A DNA stretch of 64,000 bases from Soehngenia sp. (GTDB lineage: Bacteria > Bacillota > Clostridia > Tissierellales > Tissierellaceae). Below the pieces are notes generated by a model that searched no databases, was not told where the DNA came from, and was given only the letters and a program-made list of their open reading frames with translations. A program made the position numbers and the translations under genes. This document shows positions 22,538 to 30,529 of this stretch, one piece after another; position 1 is the stretch's first letter; every line of letters starts with the position of its first letter. The stretch spans positions 83,532 to 147,531 of the forward strand of contig JAGXFX010000027.1 in the NCBI GenBank assembly GCA_024637045.1, in the 5' to 3' direction.

Positions 22538-24245
22538 GCTATATAAAAAGCATCCTGGATCATACTTGCTTACTTACATCAAAAAGTGTAAGGAAGGGGA
22601 AATCATCATCGGCAACGAGCTCATGCAGATGCTCGATATTCTGCTTGATAACTTCCAGAATCCAGACTACCGATACGACAAATCGGAATCCAATACAAGG
22701 ATAAAATTTATTGAAACTGAATGCAAACACTACGAGGCTCCCTTTGCAGGGAAGCCTTTTATTTTGACATTGAGGCAAAAAGCTTTCACTGAGGCCTTGT
22801 ATAGTTTTAAAATGTATGATGATGAGATTAACAGATGGGTGAGGTTATTTCAGGAATCATTATTATTAATAGCCAGAAAATGCGGGAAGACTCCATTCGT
22901 GTCTGCTCTGGTATTAGCAGAATGGTTTTGTGGTGAGCTGGGAACAAAAGCTCTCTGCTCATCCAATGATTATGAGCAGGCGGATCTAATGTTTCAGGCA
23001 ATAGAGGCAATGAGGGAGGAAAGTCCAAAGCTTGCAAAAGTGACTCGAAAAAATATTAAAGGAATCTACTTTGGAAATCCCAAGTACAGAAAAACAAAAG
23101 GGAAATTCAGTTACAGTAATAAAGGCAACATCCGGAAGATATCAGCTAAAACGGGTGCCAAAGAAGGTAAGAACATAAAAGTTGGAGCAGTTGATGAGGT
23201 CCACGAATTGAAGGACAATAGATCAATCATGCCAATAAGACAGGCTTTGTCCACACAGGATGAGCCTTTGTTTTTTGAGATGACCACAGAGGGATTCACC
23301 GAAGATGGCTATTTGGATCAAAGACTTGTTGAAGCAAGGCAAGTGCTTAAGGAAGAGTTACACCGTCCAAGGTGGTTAATATGGTTGCATACTCAGGATA
23401 GTGAAGAGGAAGTATGGCAGGATGAAGAATCCTGGGTGAAAAGCAACCCTGACTTAGGAGTGATCAAGAAGAGATCCTTCTTAAGACAAATGATTGAGGA
23501 AGCAAAGACCAATTCAGCAACAAAAGCCTTTGTCCTGGCCAAGGATTTCAACATCAAACAATCAAGCGCTCAGTCATGGCTTGATTTAAGTGCAATAGTA
23601 AATCTTGATACATTTGACCTGAAGGATTTTGCAGGATCATTCTACATTTCAGGCAATGACTTTGCGGAAACCACTGACTTGTGTTCATCCACAATATTGT
23701 TTAAAAGACCGAATGACAAGAAGGTCTATTTTCATACTAGATATTGGATTCCTGAAAGCAAGCTGCAGGATAGTCCAGACGATGTTGATTATGAAGCTTG
23801 GGCTAAAGCTGGATGGATCACTATAGTTAAAGGAAATGTGGTCGAGAGTAGTGTTATAGCTGATTGGCATTTTGAACTACTTAAAGATTATGATCTTAAG
23901 CCTTGCAAGTCTGGCTTTGATAATAGATTTGCCAAGGATTTTCAAAACAGATACCTTGAGTTATTTGGTGACAAGATTGCAATAAACATTCCTCAGGATT
24001 TCAAGGTATTAAATAATCCAATGAGGACATTGGAGGCGGATATGAGAGATGGAAATGTAAATTATGACAATAATCCAGTGTGTGCATGGTGTTTCAAAAA
24101 TACCGGAATCATACTTGATAAGGTCGGGCGGATTATGCCCGTGAAAATACATTCAACAAAACGTATTGATGGAACTGCAAGCAAAATAATTGCCTACACT
24201 ACACTTGAATGGCATCGTAGCGAATTTATGGCACTTGTAGGTTAG
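22503..24245 (+). CDS. terL: Terminase large subunit
   Basis: A 580-aa packaging motor. The ATPase has a Walker A-like ARKCGKTPFVSAL (about residues 122-134) and Walker B-like VGAVDEVHEL; the C-terminal nuclease domain begins at ISGNDFAETTDLCS, with its first Asp, and has a later Asp in KSGFDNRFAKDF. The start overlaps terS; several ATGs (22503, 22506, 22512) are possible and none has a strong ribosome-binding site, so translation is probably coupled. Confidence 0.92.
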   Translation: MMKMTDLTITNKLYKKHPGSYLLTYIKKCKEGEIIIGNELMQMLDILLDNFQNPDYRYDKSESNTRIKFIETECKHYEAPFAGKPFILTLRQKAFTEALYSFKMYDDEINRWVRLFQESLLLIARKCGKTPFVSALVLAEWFCGELGTKALCSSNDYEQADLMFQAIEAMREESPKLAKVTRKNIKGIYFGNPKYRKTKGKFSYSNKGNIRKISAKTGAKEGKNIKVGAVDEVHELKDNRSIMPIRQALSTQDEPLFFEMTTEGFTEDGYLDQRLVEARQVLKEELHRPRWLIWLHTQDSEEEVWQDEESWVKSNPDLGVIKKRSFLRQMIEEAKTNSATKAFVLAKDFNIKQSSAQSWLDLSAIVNLDTFDLKDFAGSFYISGNDFAETTDLCSSTILFKRPNDKKVYFHTRYWIPESKLQDSPDDVDYEAWAKAGWITIVKGNVVESSVIADWHFELLKDYDLKPCKSGFDNRFAKDFQNRYLELFGDKIAINIPQDFKVLNNPMRTLEADMRDGNVNYDNNPVCAWCFKNTGIILDKVGRIMPVKIHSTKRIDGTASKIIAYTTLEWHRSEFMALVG

Positions 24246-24259
24246 GAGGGAGGGATCAT

Positions 24260-25510
24260 ATGGGAGTATTAAATTATTTGAAAAGTGTACTACCAGGCAC
24301 AAAAGAATCACAATACAAACTCTGGCTTGCAGATTCGCAGCCGATATTCACAAACTTTGGACAGGATATTTATTTGTCGGACTTTGTTAACAATGCCATT
24401 GAGCGTGTGGCAATGGAAATCAGTAAGATTGATATTAAAAGCGTAACACAATTAGGGGACAATTTGAGGATCCAGAACGATGACATTACAAGACTTTTTC
24501 GATTCAAGCCCAATCCCTTACAGACCACAAGTGATTTCCTGGCAAACGTGGAGTGGTTAAGGCGAAAAGTTGGGAATGTTTTCATTTATCCACAATATGA
24601 GATTGTAAGGACAAACACAGGAAGGGAATTTAAGAGGTACATTGCATTATATCCATTGAATCCTCAACATATCTATATTGGAGTTAAGGACGGGGACGTG
24701 TGGCAGGTACAATTTGATTTTCAGGATGGAAGCTCCTATACCTTGCCTTATGCAGACCTGATACATCTTAAATGGAGGCGTGGAGCAAACACTGTAGTTG
24801 GGGGCGGAGATGATAACGGAATACTAAACAATTATGAAATCATAAGAACACTTGATGCTCTCGACAAAACAATCCAGGGACTACCTAAAAGCATTGAAGC
24901 AAGCCTGCAGATTAAAGGGGTGTTTGCTGCAAAGACTATGGCAGATCAGCTTAAGCTGAATAATATCAGAGAGGAATTTGAAAATCACATAACAACAAGT
25001 AAATCCGGGATGGTTGCTACTGACCTTGGGGGAGACTTTACACCAGTTAATATAAAAGCAGCTGAAATTCCAGAAAGTACAATGAAATTCTTAAAAGCAG
25101 TAATCCAGGAGAGATATGGAGTAAGCGCTGCAATTCTATCCGGGGATTATTCTGGAGAGCAGCATTCAGCTTTTTACCAGACGGCAATTGAAGATTTTAT
25201 AAACCAATTTGAGCAAGCTTTCACGGCTTGCCTTTTTAGTGCCCGAGAACAGGATATTGGACACAGAGTGAAAGCATATTATGCCAAAGTTAGATACATG
25301 GATGCAAAGAATAAGCTAGATCTTGCAAACTTGGCAAAAGAGACAGGTATCATGACACTTAATCAGATTGGTGAAATGTTTGGCATGGAACCATTTGAGG
25401 ATGGTAACAGAAGATTACAGTCTCTTAATTATGTTAACTTGAATGATGTTGATGAATACCAGAAAGCCAAGGCAAGAGTAAAGGAGGGTGAAGATGACAA
25501 CCAAGAATAA
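24260..25510 (+). CDS. Portal protein, HK97 family
   Basis: A 416-aa portal, the dodecameric DNA gate. Typical features are FVNNAIERVAMEI near the N-terminus, LIHLKWRR in the clip region, and ERYGVSAAILSGDYSGEQHSA before the C-terminal helical part. Ribosome-binding site GGAGGGAGGG. It overlaps the protease gene by a few codons. Confidence 0.9.
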   Translation: MGVLNYLKSVLPGTKESQYKLWLADSQPIFTNFGQDIYLSDFVNNAIERVAMEISKIDIKSVTQLGDNLRIQNDDITRLFRFKPNPLQTTSDFLANVEWLRRKVGNVFIYPQYEIVRTNTGREFKRYIALYPLNPQHIYIGVKDGDVWQVQFDFQDGSSYTLPYADLIHLKWRRGANTVVGGGDDNGILNNYEIIRTLDALDKTIQGLPKSIEASLQIKGVFAAKTMADQLKLNNIREEFENHITTSKSGMVATDLGGDFTPVNIKAAEIPESTMKFLKAVIQERYGVSAAILSGDYSGEQHSAFYQTAIEDFINQFEQAFTACLFSAREQDIGHRVKAYYAKVRYMDAKNKLDLANLAKETGIMTLNQIGEMFGMEPFEDGNRRLQSLNYVNLNDVDEYQKAKARVKEGEDDNQE

Positions 25511-26114
25511 AGTAGAAAAACCTATATTTGAAAGACGATTAATTGAAGTAAGAGCAGTTGATTCCAGTGAAGAAAACAAAATGACTGTTGAGGGTTATGC
25601 AATTGTATACGATGAGCCAGCAACACATTCATACAGGTCTAGTAAGTTTACGGAGACTATTAAAAGAGGGGCTTTGGATAAAACCGACATGAAGGATGTC
25701 CCACTTAGATATAACCACAATGACAATGTAATGATCATGGCAAGGACAAGAAATAAATCCTTGAGACTTATCAAGGATGACAAGGGGTTAAAGATTGAAG
25801 CTGACCTACTGGATACACAATCCAATAGAGATTTATATAGAGGAGTCCAGGAAGGACTGATAGACAAAATGAGTTTTGCATTCACAGTGTCCGAGGGTGG
25901 TGACACATGGACATTCAAGGATGATGAAACAATGAGAGATGTTAACAACATAGAGCGCCTATACGATGTGAGCGTGGTGGATACTCCGTTCTACGATGGG
26001 ACCTCTGTGTATTCGCGTAGTCTTGAATTGCTGGAGAGTGAGAAAAGGCGGCTGGATAGCTTAAGCGAAATAGAGGCATTAAAACTAAAAATAAAAATTA
26101 AAGGAGAGATTTGA
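25494..26114 (+). CDS. HK97-family prohead maturation protease
   Basis: A 206-aa serine protease of the herpesvirus-assemblin fold. The family pattern is complete: VEGYAIVYDEPA, the catalytic His in LRYNHND, the catalytic Ser in DKMSFAFTV, and LYDVSVVDTPFYDGTSVY. It cleaves the capsid delta domain during maturation. I use ATG 25494; a GTG at 25488 is too close to the AAGGAGG site. Confidence 0.92.
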   Translation: MTTKNKVEKPIFERRLIEVRAVDSSEENKMTVEGYAIVYDEPATHSYRSSKFTETIKRGALDKTDMKDVPLRYNHNDNVMIMARTRNKSLRLIKDDKGLKIEADLLDTQSNRDLYRGVQEGLIDKMSFAFTVSEGGDTWTFKDDETMRDVNNIERLYDVSVVDTPFYDGTSVYSRSLELLESEKRRLDSLSEIEALKLKIKIKGEI

Positions 26115-26116
26115 TT

Positions 26117-27334
26117 ATGAAAGAAAAATTACTAGCGTTACTTAAAGCTAAAAAGGAAGCAAGAGATGCAAAAGTAAATAAGTCTGAGAAGATTGAAAGT
26201 GTTGAAGAGTTAAGAGGCATTATGGCAGAAGTTGAAGGGCTAAACAAAGAAATAAGAGCACTTGAGGACATGATCAACGAAATGGAAGATGAAACTGATC
26301 CTGCTGATGAAAGAACTGCAGCAGTAAACAAACTTCCAGGAGTAGTTAAGGCAAACACAGAATCTGAGGAGATCAGAAAGTCTGCAGATAAGGCAGACAT
26401 GGAGTATAGGAGAGCGTTCCAAGAGTATGTTACCAAAGGTGTCGAGATTCCAAAAGAAGTAAGGTCAGATGCAAGTACTCTTTTATCTGACATCCCAGGA
26501 GCTATTCCAACAGTATTGATGGATCAGATCATTGAGAAGATGGAATCCATTGGAAACATCCTTCCATTGATAACTAAGACTAACTTTGCAAGTGGAGTTG
26601 CTATACCAAAATCTTCAGTTAAGCCAGTTGCTACTTGGGTACTTGAAGGTGCTGGATCAGACAGACAAAAGAAAACCACTGTCAATATATCATTTGGCAG
26701 CTTTAAGCTAAGATGCGAAATTTCAATGAGCCTTGCAACTTCTGTTATGGCTCTAGCAGCATTTGAAAGAGCATTCGTTAAGAATGTAGTTGATGCTATG
26801 GTTAAGAAAATTGAAGCTACTATTTTATCAACTGCAGATGGAACTACATCTCCAAAAGGTATTTTGGCTGAAACTGTAGTATCAGGTCAAAATATTGATG
26901 TTGCAGCTTCTGGTTCATTGGCATATGGCACATTAGTAAGTGCAGAAGCAGCCCTACCATTAGCTTATGAAAGCGCTGCAGTTTATTGTATGACTAAGAA
27001 AACTTTCATGGGCTTTATCGGCATGGTTGATGATCAAAAACAACCTATTGCAAGAGTTAACTACGGGCTTGCAGGAGTGCCTGAAAGAACATTGCTTGGT
27101 AGAAAAGTAATTTTGAATGATTATATGGATAGCTACGCAGCAACGGTTGCTTCTGACACAGTAGTAGCATTCATTTTCAACCTAGCAGACTATGTATTGA
27201 ACACAAACTATGACATGGGAGTCCAAAGAAAGCAAGACTGGGAGACTGATGACATGCTTGCCAAAGCAGTTATGATCCTTGACGGTAAGGTAGTAGATAA
27301 GAACTCACTAGTTACAATAACAAAAAAAGCGTAG
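26117..27334 (+). CDS. Major capsid protein, HK97 fold
   Basis: A 405-aa major capsid protein. The first roughly 100 residues are a charged coiled-coil delta domain (scaffold) removed by the protease. The mature core starts near the PKEVRSDAS/LSDIPGAIPTVLMDQ segment and has the usual spine helix and E-loop features. The gene ends TKKA at a slippery A-rich run; a -1 shift there adds a further domain (27328-27612). ATG 26117 is preferred over TTG 26111 because of spacing to AAAGGAG. Confidence 0.93.
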   Translation: MKEKLLALLKAKKEARDAKVNKSEKIESVEELRGIMAEVEGLNKEIRALEDMINEMEDETDPADERTAAVNKLPGVVKANTESEEIRKSADKADMEYRRAFQEYVTKGVEIPKEVRSDASTLLSDIPGAIPTVLMDQIIEKMESIGNILPLITKTNFASGVAIPKSSVKPVATWVLEGAGSDRQKKTTVNISFGSFKLRCEISMSLATSVMALAAFERAFVKNVVDAMVKKIEATILSTADGTTSPKGILAETVVSGQNIDVAASGSLAYGTLVSAEAALPLAYESAAVYCMTKKTFMGFIGMVDDQKQPIARVNYGLAGVPERTLLGRKVILNDYMDSYAATVASDTVVAFIFNLADYVLNTNYDMGVQRKQDWETDDMLAKAVMILDGKVVDKNSLVTITKKA

Positions 27335-27366
27335 TCGATAGCTCATTGTCCGGATTGACTATCGGC
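27322..27366 (+). promoter_or_regulatory. -1 programmed frameshift signal at the end of the capsid gene
   Basis: The in-frame slippery heptamer A-AAA-AAA (27322-27328) sits two codons before the capsid stop. After a 5-base spacer comes a stem GTCGATAG/CTATCGGC (27334-27341 and 27359-27366; 8 bp with one G-U). This is the classic heptamer-spacer-stem arrangement. Confidence 0.78.
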
Positions 27367-27612
27367 GCATTGACACTTGTGCCGGAATTTGACCCCGAGG
27401 TATTGACCTACACGGCTGCGACAACCAATGCTACTAATCTTATAACAGCTACTACAGATGACCCATCAGCGGTTATTGCGATAGAGGTTAATAGTGTAGC
27501 GCATGAGAACGAAACAGCTGCAACATGGGAAGAAGGGGAGAATACTGTAGTAATTACTGTAACTGATGGAGCGTCTGAAACTGAATATACAGTGACAGTA
27601 ACTAAATCATAA
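27328..27612 (+). CDS. Cadherin/Ig-like domain appended to capsid by -1 frameshift
   Basis: The frame after the shift is open from the slippery site to 27612 and codes for about 94 residues: a linker SVVDSSLSGL, then a cadherin-like beta-sandwich (FDPEVLTYTAAT, NATNLITATTDDPSA, ENTVVITVTDGASETEYTVTV). It has no ribosome-binding site of its own; the nearest start would be TTG 27346. The predicted fusion is 498 aa. Ig-like additions by frameshift are known for phage head and tail proteins, where they probably decorate the particle and bind surface glycans. Confidence 0.78.
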   Translation, partial: SVVDSSLSGLTIGALTLVPEFDPEVLTYTAATTNATNLITATTDDPSAVIAIEVNSVAHENETAATWEEGENTVVITVTDGASETEYTVTVTKS

Positions 27613-27615
27613 AGT

Positions 27616-27638
27616 GCGGGGGAAACCCCGCTCTTTTT
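27616..27638 (+). terminator. Terminator after the capsid/Ig-like gene
   Basis: Stem GCGGGG/CCCCGC with a GAAA loop and then TCTTTTT. Lying inside the late operon, it would lower transcription of downstream tail genes relative to capsid. Confidence 0.75.
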
Positions 27639-27657
27639 AAAAAATTGAGGTGATTAG

Positions 27658-27930
27658 ATGGCATTAATTGATGATGTCAAATTAAGACTAGGCATCTACT
27701 ATTCAGATGCCAATAAGGATTTAGAAATCCAGGGAATGATTGATGGCGCCATAGATTATTTCAAGGGGGCAGGATGGGATATTGTTGATACAAGCTCTAC
27801 TCCACTGGCCAATGAAGCAATAGTATTATATTGCAAGATGGCTCAATCAACTGACCCAGCAATGCTTATTAACCATCCGGTATTGTTGTCTTTTGTCGCT
27901 CAGGGTAGGGTGGTGGTTGTTGGTGAGTAA
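27658..27930 (+). CDS. Head-tail connector, HK97 gp6-like
   Basis: A 90-aa helical protein (LIDDVKLRLGIYYSDANKDLEIQGMIDGAIDYF) typical of gp6/gp15-type connectors that ring the portal. It is the first gene after the capsid terminator; GAGGTGA site. Confidence 0.82.
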   Translation: MALIDDVKLRLGIYYSDANKDLEIQGMIDGAIDYFKGAGWDIVDTSSTPLANEAIVLYCKMAQSTDPAMLINHPVLLSFVAQGRVVVVGE

Positions 27931-28360
27931 AATTAAGCAAAGGTACATTTATGCAAATCCTCTGAGATTTAATCCAAACACTCCCATCAAACTATATGCA
28001 GGAGATACAACTTATGTACCGGGGGAAGGTAACACTACACAATGGACACAGATTATAAGTGACTCTTTCGAGACTTACTATTGTGAGTGGACAGGCTCCT
28101 TTGGAGACAGAGCAATGTCAGCTGAGGCATTGGGTGTTAAGGATTCAGCAACAATCAGAATGTCATACAATCCTTATATATACGAGAAGTTAAGGACTGT
28201 TAAAGTGGTTATATTAAAAAATGCAGATACAACAGGAATTGTTGAAGATAAACCAGACAAAAACAACCCTAATGTTTACGAGCTTTGGGGTGGGGTTGAC
28301 AATGTAAAAGAAGGAAACTTGTATATGGAATTTAGAGTGAGGAGGTATGAGGGACTATGA
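27923..28360 (+). CDS. Head closure / head-tail adaptor protein
   Basis: A 145-aa beta-rich protein in the position of HK97 gp7/SPP1 gp16-type adaptors. I use GTG 27923 (MSKIKQRYIYA), which overlaps the connector gene. Assigned mainly by position and size. Confidence 0.6.
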   Translation: MSKIKQRYIYANPLRFNPNTPIKLYAGDTTYVPGEGNTTQWTQIISDSFETYYCEWTGSFGDRAMSAEALGVKDSATIRMSYNPYIYEKLRTVKVVILKNADTTGIVEDKPDKNNPNVYELWGGVDNVKEGNLYMEFRVRRYEGL

Positions 28361-28734
28361 TAAAAGCACTAACACAGACTACCCTTGATACCTCTCTCTA
28401 TCCTCTAGGAGTATACTCCCACGAACAGAGAAAGACAGGTCCTGATGCGGATGAGTATATTGTATATAGCCTATCTGGAGACAGTGAAGAAGATCATGCG
28501 GATGATAATGTACTTGTTAAGGTTGGTGACATTGCCGTTAGGTACTACTACAGGGCGGACATGATAGAGACATCAGTAGGTAGGGCTAGAGTAAGACAGA
28601 TTGAGGGGGTTGTTGAAAACTCAATGAATACAGTTGGATTCTCATTGCCATTCGGTCATTTTGACGGCGGAGATGTTGATGATATTGGCTATCTTGTCAC
28701 TATCTTTGATTTTGAGTATTGGCGGGTGATTTAG
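28357..28734 (+). CDS. Probable tail-completion (neck) protein
   Basis: A 125-aa protein with an alpha/beta pattern like tail terminators (ADEYIVYSLSGDSEEDHADDNVLV). Its start overlaps the previous stop by ATGA. Order in the cluster suggests it caps the tail, but I cannot exclude another neck role. Confidence 0.55.
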   Translation: MIKALTQTTLDTSLYPLGVYSHEQRKTGPDADEYIVYSLSGDSEEDHADDNVLVKVGDIAVRYYYRADMIETSVGRARVRQIEGVVENSMNTVGFSLPFGHFDGGDVDDIGYLVTIFDFEYWRVI

Positions 28735-29127
28735 ATGTCAAGTGATTTTACATCATTGGAAATTACACCAGACATGCTTGATGATGCCATAGCTGATATT
28801 TTAGAAGATTATGGAGATGCAATATATCAGGCAACCGAGGAAGGGCTCACAGCTGCAGAGAAGGTGTTGATAAAAAATCTAAAAATTGCCAGTCCTAAAA
28901 AAATAGGGAAATTTGCCAAGAAGTGGAAAGGTAAGGGGAAAAAATACAAATTAAGAAGGTATGTAGGAAACAGCACCATGGTAAAAAGCGGTGGGAAAGA
29001 AATTCCGCTTGCAAATATATTAGAATATTCAACACTGCATGGAAAGCCGTTTATAAGAAATACCTACGCAAATAGCGTGGATGAGATGGCAAAAGCAGTC
29101 ATGAATGAGATAAAGAAGGGAGTGTAA
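28735..29127 (+). CDS. HK97 gp10-like head-tail joining protein
   Basis: A 130-aa protein with an N-terminal helix, a very basic loop (KKWKGKGKKYKLRR) and the family ending (LANILEYSTLHGKPFIRNTY). It starts right at the previous stop. Confidence 0.75.
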   Translation: MSSDFTSLEITPDMLDDAIADILEDYGDAIYQATEEGLTAAEKVLIKNLKIASPKKIGKFAKKWKGKGKKYKLRRYVGNSTMVKSGGKEIPLANILEYSTLHGKPFIRNTYANSVDEMAKAVMNEIKKGV

Positions 29128-29131
29128 ATAA

Positions 29132-29953
29132 ATGAGCAATAAAGTTAAATATGGTTTGAAAAATGTATATTACAGCGTTATTTCAGAATCAGGCGGGGTT
29201 GTCTCCTATGGATCACCTAATCATGTACCGGGTGCGGTTAACCTGGTGCTTAATGCAGCAGGAGAAAAGGTTTTATTCAGCGCTGATGATACAGAGGGCT
29301 ACTACGAAGAGGACACAAACAACGGTTATGAGGGAAGCCTTGAGATGGCACTTATACCTGACACATACAGAGTGGATGTATTTGGGGATGAAATCGACTC
29401 CAATGGCGCCTTGATTGAGAATGCCAATGCTAAACAGAAAAGGGTAGCTTTGATGTTTGAATTTAGTGGTGATTCCAAGAAAATGAGACATGTTCTTTAC
29501 TCATGCCTTACATCAAGACCAAATCTTGAAGGTGCTACCAAGACGAATACCAAGGACATCAAAACTGAGAGCATGAACCTGAGTGTGAAACCTGCAATTG
29601 ATACAAGCAATGTTAAAGCAAAACTTAAAGAAGGGGATACTGGTTATGACACATTCTTCAGTGCTGTATATCTTAAAAATGCAGTAACTAATACTCCAGA
29701 TGCGACATCCTACGATTTCAGCAAAGGGATTCCTGCTGATGTATTAATTGATGTTACAAGTACAGGATCACCAACAGTTACAAACGTATTATTTGACGGG
29801 GCTTATCTTGGAAGTGTAAACATGAGCGTATCTGGTACTGATGTGACTATTGATGAAATATTCCTTGGTGGTCTTGCTAATGCTATATACCCAGTAACAA
29901 TTCAGTATAGCTCTGGTAACGCTGTCGATGTACTTGTTGAGGTAGGTGTATAA
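29132..29953 (+). CDS. Major tail tube protein with C-terminal X2/Ig-like domain
   Basis: A 273-aa phi13-type major tail protein: the tube domain covers about residues 1-190 (VKYGLKNVYYSVI, GYEGSLEMALIPD). From about 190 there is an added beta-sandwich (YDFSKGIPADVLIDV, MSVSGTDVTIDEIFLGGL) resembling the X2/CBM-X2 fold, which would decorate the outside of the tail. No frameshift is needed here. Confidence 0.8.
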   Translation: MSNKVKYGLKNVYYSVISESGGVVSYGSPNHVPGAVNLVLNAAGEKVLFSADDTEGYYEEDTNNGYEGSLEMALIPDTYRVDVFGDEIDSNGALIENANAKQKRVALMFEFSGDSKKMRHVLYSCLTSRPNLEGATKTNTKDIKTESMNLSVKPAIDTSNVKAKLKEGDTGYDTFFSAVYLKNAVTNTPDATSYDFSKGIPADVLIDVTSTGSPTVTNVLFDGAYLGSVNMSVSGTDVTIDEIFLGGLANAIYPVTIQYSSGNAVDVLVEVGV

Positions 29954-29954
29954 G

Positions 29955-30299
29955 ATGGAAAAAATATTAAACATTGATGGCCGGAATGTTAAATTAAAGT
30001 CTACCGGGGCACTTTTGCTCCGGTACAAACAGCAGTTTGGGCGGGATGCAATAAAAGACATATACAGAATGGATGGAGCAATAGACAAGGATACCGATGA
30101 GATTAAAAATATAGATGTATTAGACATGGAAGTATTCTATAACTTGATTTGGACTCTGGCTAAGACAGCTGACCCATCAATTCCACCTCCTCTAGAGTGG
30201 TTAGATACCTTTGGAGAATTTCCTCTTGAGCACATTATCCCAGAGGCACAGGAGATGTTATTCGCAAGTTTTAAATCTACAGTTGCAGGAAAAAAGTAG
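29955..30299 (+). CDS. Tail assembly chaperone, short form (gpG-like)
   Basis: A 114-aa helical protein that coats the tape measure during tail assembly. It ends GKK at the slippery heptamer A-AAA-AAG (30290-30296), directly followed by the stop. ATG 29955 is used; the in-frame GTG at 29946 is less likely. Confidence 0.82.
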   Translation: MEKILNIDGRNVKLKSTGALLLRYKQQFGRDAIKDIYRMDGAIDKDTDEIKNIDVLDMEVFYNLIWTLAKTADPSIPPPLEWLDTFGEFPLEHIIPEAQEMLFASFKSTVAGKK

Positions 30300-30514
30300 A
30301 AACCCAATCTGATGAAGATACCCCTTTTGAGCTGACTACGGAGAAACTAATCCTTAGAAGCATTGAGAGGGGTGTTGCTTTGAGGGATTGGGACCATCTT
30401 ACTTATGGAATGATAGTCGGCATTATAACTCAATACAATAATGAAATCGATGAAAACGATGATGAAACTGAAACTATAACAGAAGCTGGGCAATCCCATT
30501 TTGATAGCTTCTAA
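29955..30514 (+). CDS. Tail assembly chaperone, frameshifted long form (gpGT-like)
   Basis: A -1 shift on A-AAA-AAG continues the reading (29955-30296, then 30296-30514) for 72 more residues to a stop at 30514. The added part contains LRDWDHLTYGMIVGIITQYN, the usual gpT-like segment. Total about 186 aa. This arrangement is conserved in long-tailed phages and fills the otherwise unexplained 230-bp gap before the tape measure. Confidence 0.85.
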
Positions 30515-30529
30515 AAGTGAGGTGAGAAT

